Below the pieces are notes generated by a model, which had not been told where the DNA came from, made no database searches, and saw only the letters and a list, made by a program, of their open reading frames with translations. Positions 37,496 to 46,767 of a stretch of DNA of 64,000 nt are shown here, piece by piece (position 1 is the first letter of the stretch; every line of letters starts with the position of its first letter). This DNA is from CAWDVK01 sp963805715 (GTDB lineage Bacteria > Actinomycetota > Actinomycetes > Streptosporangiales > Streptosporangiaceae): NCBI GenBank assembly GCA_963805715.1, contig CAWDVK010000019.1, positions 108,812 through 172,811 on the forward strand, read 5' to 3'. The position numbers and the translations under genes are program-made.

Positions 37496-38833
37496 ATGCG
37501 CGACGTAGCGCGCCGGCTGCGCCCGGCGCTGTGGGTCGCGGTGGCGGCCGGGATGGTGGCCAGCCTCGTCAGTGCTCCGCTACTCGGCCAGGAGCACGGC
37601 GGCCGGCTGGCGGCGGGGACCGTGCACCAGGCTCGCCCGGCCGCGGCGGGTGAGGGCCTGGGCCGGGTGAAGGCGACCGGCAGCGCCGCGGCCGGCATCA
37701 GCCTGGCCGGGCAGCGTCAGCTGGCGTCCGGATCGTTGCCCGTGGCCAGCCTGGACAGTTTCGCGGCCACGCCCGTGGTCGCGCCGCTGCGGCACCTGCT
37801 GCAGGCCGATCTGCTGGTGGTCGCGCCCGCCACGCTGCCCCGCGCCGTTGCCGCGAAGGTCCGCAGGCTTCCCGGCGTGGTCTCCGCCGAGCTGGTGGAC
37901 GCGGGCACGATCCGGGTCGGCGGCTCGAACGCGGCGATGCTGGGCGTCGACCCGTCCGCGTTCCGCGCGTTCGCCGCCGCGCCGACCGCCCGCGCGACCA
38001 CGCTCTGGCAGAGCGTCGCCGACGGCGGCGTCGCCGTCTCCTACACCATGGGCCAGCAGGACAAGCTGCCGCTCGGCGGCCTGGTGCAGGTGACTGGCCG
38101 CCAGTCGCAGCGACTGCGCGTCGGCGGCTTCGGCACGGTCGGCATCGCCGGCGTGGACGCCGTCGTATCGGACGCGGTGGCGCGCTCGCTGGGCATCCCG
38201 GCCGCCAATGCCCTGGTGATCAGCGCCCCGCGGGCCCAGCTGGTCACGCTGATGCGGCAGGTGAAGGCGCTGCTGCCGGCCACGGCCGCGATCGCGCCGC
38301 TGGTGGCGCAGGCGGCGCCGGGCGCGGTCGCATCGGCCGGCATCGCGTCGGCCGGCCTGGCCGCGGCAGCCGGCGCCGCGGGCGGCGACGGGATCAGCGC
38401 GGCCGACGGGCCGGGCATGACGCCGGCCGAGATCAGGGCGTTCCTGACCGCTGCGCTGAGCCGGGTCGGCAAGCCCTACGTCTGGGGCGCGGCGGGGCCG
38501 GACGCCTTTGACTGCTCCGGGCTGGTGCAGTGGTCGATGCGGCAGGCTGGCCTGGTCATGCCGCGGGTGGCAGCTGACCAGGCCCAGACCGGGCCGCTCA
38601 TCCCGCTCAGTGACCTGCGGCCGGGTGACCTGCTCTTCTACCACACCGACCCGACGGCCCCCACGTCCATCTCGCACGTCGCCATCTACCTGGGCAACGG
38701 GCTGATGGAGCAGGCCCCGGAGCCGGGCATGGACGTCCAGGTGGTGCCGGCCGACTTCGGCGCTGAGTTCGCCGGCGCCGTCGAGGTGTACCCGAGAGTC
38801 GCCGCCGCGGCGGCGGGCAGCATCGCCGGCTAG
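37496..38833 (+). CDS. Secreted NlpC/P60 endopeptidase
   Basis: A GGAGGGGGG ribosome site precedes ATG 37496. The 445-residue product has a signal peptide or N-terminal anchor (to about residue 30), a middle region of about 250 residues with alternating hydrophobic strands and no clear family, an Ala/Gly linker, and a C-terminal NlpC/P60 domain from about 315: KPYVWGAAGPDAFDCSGLVQ holds the catalytic Cys and SHVAIYLGNG the His. It should cut D-Glu-diaminopimelate bonds in wall peptides, like RipA-type enzymes. I see no c-di-AMP riboswitch in the 202-bp leader. Confidence 0.88.
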   Translation: MRDVARRLRPALWVAVAAGMVASLVSAPLLGQEHGGRLAAGTVHQARPAAAGEGLGRVKATGSAAAGISLAGQRQLASGSLPVASLDSFAATPVVAPLRHLLQADLLVVAPATLPRAVAAKVRRLPGVVSAELVDAGTIRVGGSNAAMLGVDPSAFRAFAAAPTARATTLWQSVADGGVAVSYTMGQQDKLPLGGLVQVTGRQSQRLRVGGFGTVGIAGVDAVVSDAVARSLGIPAANALVISAPRAQLVTLMRQVKALLPATAAIAPLVAQAAPGAVASAGIASAGLAAAAGAAGGDGISAADGPGMTPAEIRAFLTAALSRVGKPYVWGAAGPDAFDCSGLVQWSMRQAGLVMPRVAADQAQTGPLIPLSDLRPGDLLFYHTDPTAPTSISHVAIYLGNGLMEQAPEPGMDVQVVPADFGAEFAGAVEVYPRVAAAAAGSIAG

Positions 38834-38879
38834 CCGGTCATGCTGGCTGCCGGGCGCCCGGCCGGGTTACCGTCGGGGC

Positions 38880-39173
38880 ATGCAGGTTCAGGTCAGCCCG
38901 GACGCGGCCGAGTTCGTCCGGCTCCGCGGCGGCAAGCTGTGGGTCTGGGCTGCCTATCCCCGGCGGTGCTGCGCCGCGACCCCGCCGCTCATGCACGCGG
39001 CCACGCGGGAGCCGCCACGAGTGACCGGATTCCGCTCCGTGCCAGGAGCCGGCCTGGAGCTCTCGTTTCGGGGCCTGGGCGACCGGCAGCCGGACGTGCT
39101 GGAGATCGGGCTGCGGGGACGGCGCCGGCCGCGCGTCGAGGCCTACTGGGACGGCTGCGTGCTGGCGCTGTAG
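38880..39173 (+). CDS. Conserved-looking 97-residue protein of unknown function
   Basis: The frame MQVQVSPDAAEFVRLRGGKL, then LWVWAAYPRRCCAATPPLMH, has good codon composition and follows the NlpC/P60 gene by 46 bp. It begins with a beta-rich pattern and an RCC pair and resembles short HesB/IscA-adjacent actinobacterial proteins in feel, but the Cys pattern for cluster binding is not complete. I do not assign a function. No TM or signal peptide is visible. Confidence 0.65.
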   Translation: MQVQVSPDAAEFVRLRGGKLWVWAAYPRRCCAATPPLMHAATREPPRVTGFRSVPGAGLELSFRGLGDRQPDVLEIGLRGRRRPRVEAYWDGCVLAL

Positions 39174-39232
39174 CCGGGCGGGGAGGATTACGTGCCCGGC
39201 TCGCCGCGCCGAGTTGCCGTGCGCCCGGCTAG

Positions 39233-39250
39233 ATGTAATCATAATTACAT
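39233..39250. promoter_or_regulatory. Perfect AT-rich palindrome overlapping a start codon (candidate operator)
   Basis: The arms ATGTAAT (39233-39239) and ATTACAT (39244-39250) with a 4-nt centre form TGTAAT-N4-ATTACA, a strong outlier in this GC-rich DNA. It overlaps the ATG of the next gene, so a protein bound there would block initiation; autoregulation is possible. Confidence 0.65.
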
Positions 39251-39785
39251 GAGTACGGACGAAGCGCAGATGCAGTCGGTGCACCAGAAGCTCCGCGGCT
39301 GGTTCGCGGGCCGGATACCGGCCGAGTGGTTCGCCGCGGTCCCCAACGTCCGGGTCGATCGCGAGGAGATCACCATCACCGGCGTTCTGCCCGGCCCCGA
39401 GCTAGGCGAGGACGCATCGGCGGCCGAGCAGGCCGCCGCGGCCGAGGGCCGCAGCCGACGGTTCCGCGAGGAGACGCGCGAGCACCGGATCGAGATCGCG
39501 CGCGAGGCAGAGCACCGGTTCGGCCGCAAGGTTTCCTGGGCAGTGGTGTGCGCCGGCCGGAACGTGATGTTCACCACGTTCTCGGTGCCGGTCATGACCA
39601 GGCTGCGGCAGGCCGAGCGGCTCGTCCTCGACACGCTCGTGGACGCCGGCGTGGCTCGCAGCCGCAGTGACGCGCTGGCCTGGTGCGTGCGGCTCGTCGG
39701 CGAGCACGAGGACAGCTGGCTCGCTGACCTCAGGGCAGCGCTGCTGAAGGTGGAGCAGGTCAGGGCCGAAGGGCCGGGCCACTAG
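39249..39785 (+). CDS. Unknown 178-residue alpha/beta protein downstream of a palindromic site
   Basis: The ATG at 39249 sits inside the palindrome. The product starts MSTDEAQMQSVHQKLRGWF and has an acidic middle (EEITITGVLPGPELGEDASA), a basic helical stretch (REETREHRIEIAREAEHRFG) and a helical C-terminus (RLRQAERLVLDTLVDAGVAR). The last part looks like a ribbon-helix-helix or coiled-coil tail. I do not recognise a family; the operator at its start suggests it may regulate itself. An upstream GTG (39192) would add 19 residues. Confidence 0.7.
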   Translation: MSTDEAQMQSVHQKLRGWFAGRIPAEWFAAVPNVRVDREEITITGVLPGPELGEDASAAEQAAAAEGRSRRFREETREHRIEIAREAEHRFGRKVSWAVVCAGRNVMFTTFSVPVMTRLRQAERLVLDTLVDAGVARSRSDALAWCVRLVGEHEDSWLADLRAALLKVEQVRAEGPGH

Positions 39786-39973
39786 GCCGTCGGGCGGCCA
39801 GGCCACTGTCCACGGGTTTCCGCGGGCTCCGCGCGGGCACCGGGGGGGCGCCACCGGCGCGCCAGCCGGGAGTCACTCCCCAGATCTCGCAGGCGCACGC
39901 CGTGCGTGCCGCCTGCGGACCTGCGAGTATCCCGCAGCGCAGCGATCGCAGAGCCCGTGGAGGAGGACCAGTC

Positions 39974-40300
39974 GTGGTGGATGAGGTGAAGGCCGCATCG
40001 GCGGACTGGAATCCGGCGCCGGAACGGCTCCGCGAGCTGACCGAGAAAATGCCGAACAGCCAGCTCACCGAGTTCGGGAATGTGGTCGTCAAGGCGCGGG
40101 TGGACTCGCGCAGCACCCGCTCCACCTTCATCGTCGGCGACTCCGCCAACGCCACCAGGCAGACCATCACCCGCGAAGAGTACGACCGGGTAGCCGCCGA
40201 GCAGGACAAGTACCTGGCCGGCGCGGACGTCGTGGTCGTGGCTGCCCTCCGGGCGGGGCTGCGGCGTGGGGATGCGGTTAAGGCCGGCGAGAATGGTTAA
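39974..40300 (+). pseudogene. N-terminal fragment of an ATP-dependent PEP carboxykinase-like protein
   Basis: GGAGGA precedes GTG 39974. The first ~85 codons (WNPAPERLRELTEKMPNSQL, NVVVKARVDSRSTRSTFIVG, QTITREEYDRVAAEQDKYLA) match the start of PEP carboxykinase (ATP) proteins of actinobacteria. Homology ends at GADVVVV and the frame stops after another 20 unrelated codons. An intact enzyme is over 500 residues, so this is a truncated remnant or, less likely, a repurposed small protein. Confidence 0.6.
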
Positions 40301-40309
40301 CTTTCCGTC

Positions 40310-40843
40310 ATGGGGGAGCTACTTTGCGCTGATGGGTCGACCCTGTCTGTTGTGCCGGTCCCGTGCCGGGACCGGGCCGGCCAGCCCTACGAGATCACGC
40401 TGCAGCTGGTGCGAGACGCGGCGCCGTTCGCGCTGGTCGGCGAGCGGTGCGGCGATCAGCTCCGGCGGCTGGCTGAGCAGCTCAGGGCGGCGCGGCAGGA
40501 CTCCGGCCAGGCGGCCAGCTGGCCCGACCCGGACGACAGGTTCCCTGGTCCCCGGCCCATGGAGTCCTTCCTGCCGGGTGACTGCGAGTACTTCTCGCTG
40601 CGGTCCAGGGACCGGGGCGACCCGGCGGGCGCGGGCGAGCTGCGCTGCACGATCCGCTCTGCGGCGCGCTGGATCGGTCCGGCCGCCGAGGCGCGCCCGG
40701 CCGGCCCGCCGGGGCTGACCGGCCTGCACGGGATCACTGGCGTGCCGGGGGTGACCGGCCTGCACGGGATCACTGGCGTGCCGGGGATGACCGGCCTGCC
40801 GGGGCCGGCGGCGTGGCGCGCCCGGCCGGCGTGGCGGGAGTGA
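40310..40843 (+). CDS. Unknown protein with collagen-like C-terminal repeat
   Basis: The 177-residue frame begins MGELLCADGSTLSVVPVPCR, 9 bp after the previous stop. Residues 1-130 have ordinary composition but no recognised domain. The C-terminal 45 residues consist of repeats such as GLTGLHGITGVPGVTGLHG that come from a roughly 36-bp DNA repeat. No TM or signal peptide. Expression and function are unclear. Confidence 0.55.
   Translation: MGELLCADGSTLSVVPVPCRDRAGQPYEITLQLVRDAAPFALVGERCGDQLRRLAEQLRAARQDSGQAASWPDPDDRFPGPRPMESFLPGDCEYFSLRSRDRGDPAGAGELRCTIRSAARWIGPAAEARPAGPPGLTGLHGITGVPGVTGLHGITGVPGMTGLPGPAAWRARPAWRE
40715..40806 (+). repeat. 36-bp tandem repeat, about 2.5 copies
   Basis: The unit GTGACCGGCCTGCACGGGAT... 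of 36 bp recurs and codes for (V/L)TGLHGITGVPG. Confidence 0.75.
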
Positions 40844-41242
40844 CTGGCCCCGGCCAGCACGGGCTGCCCTGGCAGCGCCCCTGGCCGCGCCGCACCGACA
40901 AGGGGCCCGCGAGCGCGCGGGGCGCGGCCGGGCGCATCGCCCGCCGGGCGGGCGTTCCCGGCGCCATGAGTGCCCGCGGGACTGTCACCGCCCCTGGCGC
41001 GGCAGTGCTGCGCGGCGGATGGCAGCTCACCCGCCGCGCGGTCATCGAGGCGTGGGGAGCTGGCGGAATCGGCATACGCGCCGTCCTGACTTCGGCCGAA
41101 CTGGTCACATTCTTGGATACGGTGCTTAGAGAACCGGACTTCGCCGGGATGACGGGGTCGCCGTCGCCCGGCGCTGAGGAAGCAAGGACAGAGCCGGGCA
41201 GCAGTACCTCGCCCATGCGGCGACAGCGAGGAAGGGTGCCGG
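40844..41242. other. Intergenic 399 bp; nothing supported
   Basis: Open frames here are GC-driven and show no family resemblance. The promoter of uppS presumably lies in the second half. Confidence 0.4.
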
Positions 41243-42004
41243 ATGGGAGTGCGCGGCCTCGCCTACCGGCTGTACGAGCGAAGGCTAGAGGCATCGCTGT
41301 CGCCCCAGGCGATCCCCAGGCATGTCGGGGTGATGTGCGATGGTAACCGCCGGTGGGCGCGGTCGGCCGGGCTAGCCGACGTCAGCAGCGGCCACCAGGC
41401 AGGCGCTGACAAGATCTTCGAGCTACTGGCGTGGTGCCAGGAGGCGGGCGTCGAGGTCGTCACGCTGTGGCTGCTGTCCACCGACAACCTGGCCAGGCCA
41501 GCGGCCGAGCTCGAGCAGCTGCTGCGGATCATCGAGGAGACAGTGCGCGAGCTGGTCGCCCAGCACTGGCACGTGAAGCCGGTCGGCGCGCTCGACCTGC
41601 TCCCGGCCGATACCGCCCAGGTACTCAAGGACGCCGGCGAGGCGACGGCGGGCAATACCGGGCTGCTGGTGAACGTCGCGGTCGGTTACGGCGGCCGGCG
41701 CGAGATCGCTGATGCGGTCCGCTCGCTGCTGCAGGATCACGCCACCCGCGGCACCACGATCGAGGAACTGGCGGAGGTGCTGGACGTCGAGCACATCGCC
41801 GAGCACCTCTACACCGCCGGTCAGCCCGACCCCGACCTGGTGATCCGCACGTCCGGAGAGCAGCGGCTCGGCGGCTTCCTGCTCTGGCAGAGCGCGCACT
41901 CGGAGTTCTACTTCTGCGACGCCTACTGGCCGGCCTTCCGGCGGGTCGACTTCCTCCGCGCGCTGCGCTCGTATGCGGCACGGCACCGCAGGTTCGGGGT
42001 CTGA
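41243..42004 (+). CDS. uppS: Isoprenyl transferase (Z-type polyprenyl diphosphate synthase)
   Basis: The 253-residue product is a cis-prenyltransferase: HVGVMCDGNRRWAR with the catalytic Asp (about residues 27-40), a conserved middle with VVTLWLLSTDNL, and C-terminal DPDLVIRTSGEQRLGGFLLW. It extends prenyl diphosphates with IPP in Z geometry for undecaprenyl/decaprenyl carrier lipid. AGGAAGGG precedes the ATG at 41243. Actinomycetes carry two such enzymes, one making short Z,E-farnesyl diphosphate; which one this is cannot be decided. The neighbouring phoH2 is typical of actinomycetes. Confidence 0.93.
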   Translation: MGVRGLAYRLYERRLEASLSPQAIPRHVGVMCDGNRRWARSAGLADVSSGHQAGADKIFELLAWCQEAGVEVVTLWLLSTDNLARPAAELEQLLRIIEETVRELVAQHWHVKPVGALDLLPADTAQVLKDAGEATAGNTGLLVNVAVGYGGRREIADAVRSLLQDHATRGTTIEELAEVLDVEHIAEHLYTAGQPDPDLVIRTSGEQRLGGFLLWQSAHSEFYFCDAYWPAFRRVDFLRALRSYAARHRRFGV

Positions 42005-42364
42005 CTCAGCCGCCGGATCGGCCCGGTGCGGGCTCCCGCCCGCGGGCCGGGAGCCCGCGCTGAGCAGCCCGCGGACTCCGCTGCTGCTGGCGCTACCCCG
42101 GACGGGACCGTCGTGGCGGCGGGGTGCCGCGCCGGTTAACAGCTTGTTGCGGTACTTCCGGCCGGCCAGTGGACAGATGTACCGTCGAAGCAAGACGGGC
42201 GGTGCGTAGCCGCCCGACGGGAAGGCCCTCGAGATCCTCGAGCTTCGCGTCCTGGCACGCAGGCGAGATGAGCAAAGGGCCGGCGCCCGGCCCATCGCTG
42301 GCCGGTCCCGGTCCCGCCGACACATCTGTGTCCGAACGCAGCGCCGCGCCAGGCGCCTAGGGGA
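42005..42364. other. Intergenic 360 bp between uppS and phoH2; nothing supported
   Basis: No gene or clear regulatory element is visible. The first 150 bp hold GC-rich short palindromes of no distinct type. Confidence 0.35.
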
Positions 42365-43852
42365 GTGCGAGTGCCCAATTCCCGAGAGCACGGATTCCGA
42401 GTGCCCCAGTCCAGCGTGTCCCGCTCATGGGAGCCCGGCTTCAGCGAGCCGGGCATCCGCGAGCACAGCCCGCCCGCCCGCCGCCAGGCGGGGCGCAGCC
42501 AGGCCCGGCCCAGCCAGGGTCCCGAGAGTGACGGTGATGACTCAGCCGGCGGGCAGCGCCGGACGTACGTCCTGGACACCAGCGTCCTGCTGGCCGACCC
42601 GGCCGCCATCGGCAGGTTCGCCGAGCACCGGGTCGTCCTGCCGGTGGTGGTGATTACCGAGCTCGAGGCCAAGCGCCATCACCCTGAGCTTGGCTATTTT
42701 GCCCGCCAGGCCCTGCGTCACCTCGATGACCTGCGCATCGAGTACGGGCGGCTCGATGCCGATCTGCCGGTCGGAGACGACGGCGGCAGCATCAGGGTAG
42801 AGCTGAATCACTCGGACCCGTCGGTGCTCCCGGACGGCTTCCGGCTCGGCGACAACGACACCCGGATCCTGTCGGTCGCCTGCAGCCTGGCGCTGGACGG
42901 CGAGGACGTCGTGCTGGTCAGCAAGGACCTGCCGCTGCGCGTGAAGGCCGCCGCCATCGGCCTCACCGCGCAGGAGTACCGGGCCGAACTGCCGCCCGAC
43001 TCAGGCTGGACCGGGATGGCTGAGCTCGACGTGACCTCGGCGGACATCGCCGCGCTCTACGAGACGGGCCGGCTCGAGTGCGGCGAGGCGCGCGAGCTGC
43101 CGTGCCACACCGGGCTGGTGCTGCTGTCCGGGGCCTCGGGCGCCGGCAGCGCGCTCGGCCGCGTGCTCCCGGACAAGTCGGTCCGCCTGGTTCGCGGGGA
43201 CCGCGAGGCATTCGGCCTGCATGGCCGCAGCGCCGAGCAGCGGGTCGCGCTCGATCTGCTGCTGGACCCGGACATCGGCATCGTGTCGCTGGGCGGCCGG
43301 GCCGGCACGGGAAAGTCGGCGCTCGCGCTCTGCGCCGGGCTGGAGGCGGTGATGGAGCGGCGCCAGCACCGCAAGCTGCTGGTGTTCCGGCCGCTGTACG
43401 CGGTCGGCGGGCAGGAACTCGGCTACCTGCCGGGCTCGGAGGCGGACAAGATGAACCCGTGGGCCCAGGCGGTCTACGACACCCTGTCCGCCGTCACGTC
43501 GCAGGACGTCATCGACGAGGTGCTGGCCAGGGACATGCTGGAGGTACTGCCGCTGACTCACATCCGCGGCCGGTCGCTGCACGACTCCTTCGTGATCGTC
43601 GATGAGGCGCAGTCGCTGGAGCGCGGCGTGCTGCTGACCGTCCTGTCCAGGATCGGCGCGGGCTCGCGGGTCGTGCTGACCCACGACATCGCGCAGCGGG
43701 ACAACCTGCGGGTCGGCCGGCATGACGGCGTGGTGGCCGTGATCGAGAAGCTCAAGGGCCATCCGCTCTTCGCGCATGTCACGCTGGTCCGCTCGGAGCG
43801 CTCGCCGATCGCGGCCCTGGTGACCGAGATGCTGGAGGACGCTACTCTCTGA
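42365..43852 (+). CDS. phoH2: PIN-domain and PhoH ATPase fusion (PhoH2)
   Basis: The 495-residue product combines a PIN ribonuclease domain (about 65-200, starting RTYVLDTSVLLADPA with acidic active-site residues and ITELEAKRHHPELG) and a PhoH ATPase (about 270-490, Walker A GRAGTGKSALA near 312, Walker B VIVDEAQ near 418). The first 65 residues are a disordered, Pro/Gly-rich extension. Mycobacterial PhoH2 is a sequence-specific RNA helicase and RNase regulated by a small antitoxin. No phoAT-like partner is seen just upstream; the long N-terminal leader may do that job. Its last 11 bp overlap the convergent membrane gene. Confidence 0.92.
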   Translation: MRVPNSREHGFRVPQSSVSRSWEPGFSEPGIREHSPPARRQAGRSQARPSQGPESDGDDSAGGQRRTYVLDTSVLLADPAAIGRFAEHRVVLPVVVITELEAKRHHPELGYFARQALRHLDDLRIEYGRLDADLPVGDDGGSIRVELNHSDPSVLPDGFRLGDNDTRILSVACSLALDGEDVVLVSKDLPLRVKAAAIGLTAQEYRAELPPDSGWTGMAELDVTSADIAALYETGRLECGEARELPCHTGLVLLSGASGAGSALGRVLPDKSVRLVRGDREAFGLHGRSAEQRVALDLLLDPDIGIVSLGGRAGTGKSALALCAGLEAVMERRQHRKLLVFRPLYAVGGQELGYLPGSEADKMNPWAQAVYDTLSAVTSQDVIDEVLARDMLEVLPLTHIRGRSLHDSFVIVDEAQSLERGVLLTVLSRIGAGSRVVLTHDIAQRDNLRVGRHDGVVAVIEKLKGHPLFAHVTLVRSERSPIAALVTEMLEDATL

Positions 43853-45413
43853 AGCCGGCCTCAGGCTGGCTGCCGCCGCCGGGCTCTGGTCCGGTGGCGG
43901 CAGTCGGCCCGGCTGCGGGGCGGGTCCTGGCGAAGAGCAGGGCCAGCGTCATCGGGCCGATCAGCAGCGGGGCCGCCATGTAGCGGAAGACCTGGGTCGG
44001 GCTGTCGGCCATCACCACCAGCTGGTTGGCGAGGATGACGGCGGCCAGGGCCAGGATTTTCCAGTCCCTGCGCCGCACCGCGAGTATCCCGATGGCCAGG
44101 TACGCGATGTAGCACCAGGTGGCGCCGCGCCACAGCAGCCAGGCGATCGAATTGGACTCGCTCCCGTTGCGCAGCGAGTAGGCGAGCGAGAAACCCCACA
44201 GCGGACGGGTCGCGATGTCGGCGTAGTACCGGGCCGGCATGTCCTTGACCCCCGGCTCGTTGCGGGCCGCGAACATGCTGTACGGGATCTCCGACAGGTA
44301 ATCTCCGGCCACGGCGGCCGGGCTCGGGAAGGCGACCCAGGCGATGGCACCGCGGCAGAGGCGGGCGCCGATGATCAGGCCGGGGTGCCGCCGGAGCAAT
44401 TGCAGCCAGAGCGAGAAGAGCGGTCCCGTCTGTCGGAGCGCGCGCTTGGTCAGGTTCTTGGCGTAATCGGTGGAGTCCGCGTCGTAGCAGTCCGCGCTGT
44501 CCTTCCACTCCGCCAGCGGCGCCACCCGCTTCAGGAGGTCCTTGTCCGCGGTAGAGAAGCTTGACGGGCTTTTCGCGTAGGCGACCGCTATGTCCGCCCA
44601 GGCGGGCCCGTAGGTCAGCGATGAGTCAGCGGGCAGGATGCCCACGGCCGGATAGACAACGATCTTGAGCAGGAAGGTCAGGCCGATCGCCACCGCGGCC
44701 ACCGCCGTGACCCGGATCCGGACCCGGCCGATCAGCGCGGCCAGCGCGACGGCGGCGACACCGGCCACGAGGAAGCCGTCCTGGCGGAACAGGCACACGC
44801 CGAGCAATTCCAGGAAGAGCGCGGCGATCAGCCCCGTCACCCGCCGGTCCCGCTGCCAGCGCGGGCCGCCCCGCAGCGAGATCAGGTGCGCCGTGGTCGG
44901 CACGACCAGGCAGGCGCAGATCGCGAACGGCACGTCTTTCCAGATGAAGATGATGAAGGATCCGGTCGGCGGCAGCGCGGCCACGATCACCGCCGCGACC
45001 GCCGTCGCCCAGCCGGGCACGCCCAGGCGGCGGAAGGCCGCCACCGTGTAGGCCAGCGCCGCCGACATCGCGATGGTCTGGAACAGGGTCAGGGCGCCCA
45101 GGTCCCCGGTCCACCGCAGGCTCAGCAGGACCATCGAGTCATAGAGCACGGAGTGGTTGGCCACCCATGGCCCGGTGGTCACGTGCTGCATGTAGATGAT
45201 CGAGTCCCGGTTCATCAGGCCGGGGTAGAACGCCCCCCACCAGAACAGGAAGATCAGCTGGCAGACGGCGTAGGTGGCCAGCGGGAGCAGGAACCGATGG
45301 CCCCGGCCGCGACCGGGCTCGCCGGACCGGGCCAGTTGGACTGTCTCATCCGCCTCATCCGCGTCACCTGTCTCAGGCGACGGCCGGCCGACCCCGGACT
45401 CTGGATGAGGCAT
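43842..45413 (-). CDS. Multi-spanning GT-C-like membrane protein
   Basis: The ATG at 45413 (or an upstream frame start at 45464) gives about 523 residues with roughly a dozen TM helices. The first extracytoplasmic loop has GLMNRDSIIYMQHVTTGPWV and a following acidic residue, in the position of the catalytic Asp of GT-C glycosyltransferases; later loops have WKDSADCYDADS. It resembles membrane proteins of the DUF6020/PMT type that use lipid-linked sugars outside the membrane. It ends 11 bp inside phoH2 and starts beside the polymer locus, so it may decorate that polymer. Confidence 0.7.
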   Translation of the reverse strand: MPHPESGVGRPSPETGDADEADETVQLARSGEPGRGRGHRFLLPLATYAVCQLIFLFWWGAFYPGLMNRDSIIYMQHVTTGPWVANHSVLYDSMVLLSLRWTGDLGALTLFQTIAMSAALAYTVAAFRRLGVPGWATAVAAVIVAALPPTGSFIIFIWKDVPFAICACLVVPTTAHLISLRGGPRWQRDRRVTGLIAALFLELLGVCLFRQDGFLVAGVAAVALAALIGRVRIRVTAVAAVAIGLTFLLKIVVYPAVGILPADSSLTYGPAWADIAVAYAKSPSSFSTADKDLLKRVAPLAEWKDSADCYDADSTDYAKNLTKRALRQTGPLFSLWLQLLRRHPGLIIGARLCRGAIAWVAFPSPAAVAGDYLSEIPYSMFAARNEPGVKDMPARYYADIATRPLWGFSLAYSLRNGSESNSIAWLLWRGATWCYIAYLAIGILAVRRRDWKILALAAVILANQLVVMADSPTQVFRYMAAPLLIGPMTLALLFARTRPAAGPTAATGPEPGGGSQPEAGFRE

Positions 45414-45628
45414 GGGTCTATTTAAGCCCTGGTAGCGGCCCGCTATTCGCCGGGATGACCTCATCGGGAGTTAAGACTTGGTAAGCCGGCCGACCCGCGG
45501 ACGTGCTATCCGGCCAGCACACGGGGCATCGTGGCTTCGGGCGCCGCGCGAAGCGAGACGCAGGCCCGGCGGCTCCGGGTGGTCCCGGGTAGCAGCCAGG
45601 CGCCGGTGGCGGTACCGTGACCTGCGTC

Positions 45629-46747
45629 ATGAGCCAACACTCCGATGCCCCTGGCGTCGCTGCCATCGCATCCGCGCCAGCGCCCGCCCCGTCGGCCGAC
45701 ATCAGCGTCGACATGCCCATTTCCATCGTGATGCCGGTACGGAACGAGGAGAGGTACCTGGCCGAAGCCGTCAGCCACGTGCTCAGCCAGGAATATCCCG
45801 GCGAGCTTGAGCTGGTCCTGGCCGTCGGGCCCTCCCATGACCGCACCGCTGACATTGCCCAGCGGATCGCAGCGGCTGACTCCCGGGTCGCCGTGGTGGA
45901 CAATCCGACCGGCAAGATCCCGTCCGGGGTCAATGCGGCGATCAAGGTCTGCCGGTACTCGGTCGTGGCCAGGGTTGACGGGCACTCCCTGCTGCCGCCC
46001 GGTTACCTGTCGGCCGCGGTGGCTGCCCTGGCCGAGACCGGCGCGGTCAACGTCGGCGGGATCATGGCCGCCGAGGGAGTCACCCCGTTCCAGCGCGCGG
46101 TGGCCTGGGCCATGACCTCGCCCTTCGGGGTCGGCGCGTCCCGGTTCCACACCGGCGGCACGGCTGGCCCGGCCGACACCGTGTACCTCGGGGTGTTCCG
46201 CCGGGCGGCGATCGAGCAGGCTGGCGGCTACAACGAGTCGTTCCTGGTCGCCGAGGACTGGGAGCTGAATCACCGGCTCAGGCTGGCGGGCGGGCTGATC
46301 TGGTTCGAGCCGGCCCTGCGCGTGACCTACCGGCCGCGGGCGAGCGTCGGAGCGCTCGGCGCCCAGTACTTCCGGTACGGCCGCTGGCGGCGGGTGGTCG
46401 CCCGCCAGCATGCCGGGACGATCAACCTCCGCTACCTGGCCCCCCCGGCCGCGGTGGTCGCGGTCACCGCCGGGACGGTGGCCGGCATCGCCGGCGCGTC
46501 GGCGCTGGCCGCCGGGGCCGCCGGGCCGGCCAGGGCGCTGGCCACCGTGGCGGTCGCGGGCTTCGCGGCCCCGCTCGGCTATCTCGGGGGCGTGCTGGCC
46601 GTGTCAGCGCGCGCAGCCAGGGAACTGCACCCGGCCGCGACCGCGCGGCTGCCGCTCGTGCTGGCCACCATGCACGCTTCCTGGGGCACCGGGTTCCTGA
46701 CCAGCCCGCGCAGCCTGATACCCGGCCAGGGCCGGGACGGCGGCTGA
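45629..46747 (+). CDS. GT2-family glycosyltransferase, membrane-associated
   Basis: About 372 residues. The N-terminal GT-A domain has ISIVMPVRNEERYLAEAV, VDGHSLLPPGYL as the DXD-like region and a C-terminal acceptor motif EDWELNHRLRLAG. The last ~120 residues hold three to four TM helices and an Ala-rich stretch, as in actinobacterial lipid-linked sugar transferases. A Pro/Ala N-terminal extension precedes the domain; ATG 45629 is used, with a GTG 12 bp upstream as alternative. It lies at one edge of the polyol-phosphate locus and likely adds a sugar to a membrane acceptor. Confidence 0.88.
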   Translation: MSQHSDAPGVAAIASAPAPAPSADISVDMPISIVMPVRNEERYLAEAVSHVLSQEYPGELELVLAVGPSHDRTADIAQRIAAADSRVAVVDNPTGKIPSGVNAAIKVCRYSVVARVDGHSLLPPGYLSAAVAALAETGAVNVGGIMAAEGVTPFQRAVAWAMTSPFGVGASRFHTGGTAGPADTVYLGVFRRAAIEQAGGYNESFLVAEDWELNHRLRLAGGLIWFEPALRVTYRPRASVGALGAQYFRYGRWRRVVARQHAGTINLRYLAPPAAVVAVTAGTVAGIAGASALAAGAAGPARALATVAVAGFAAPLGYLGGVLAVSARAARELHPAATARLPLVLATMHASWGTGFLTSPRSLIPGQGRDGG

Positions 46748-46767
46748 GGCTCGCCGCCGGCTGGCGG

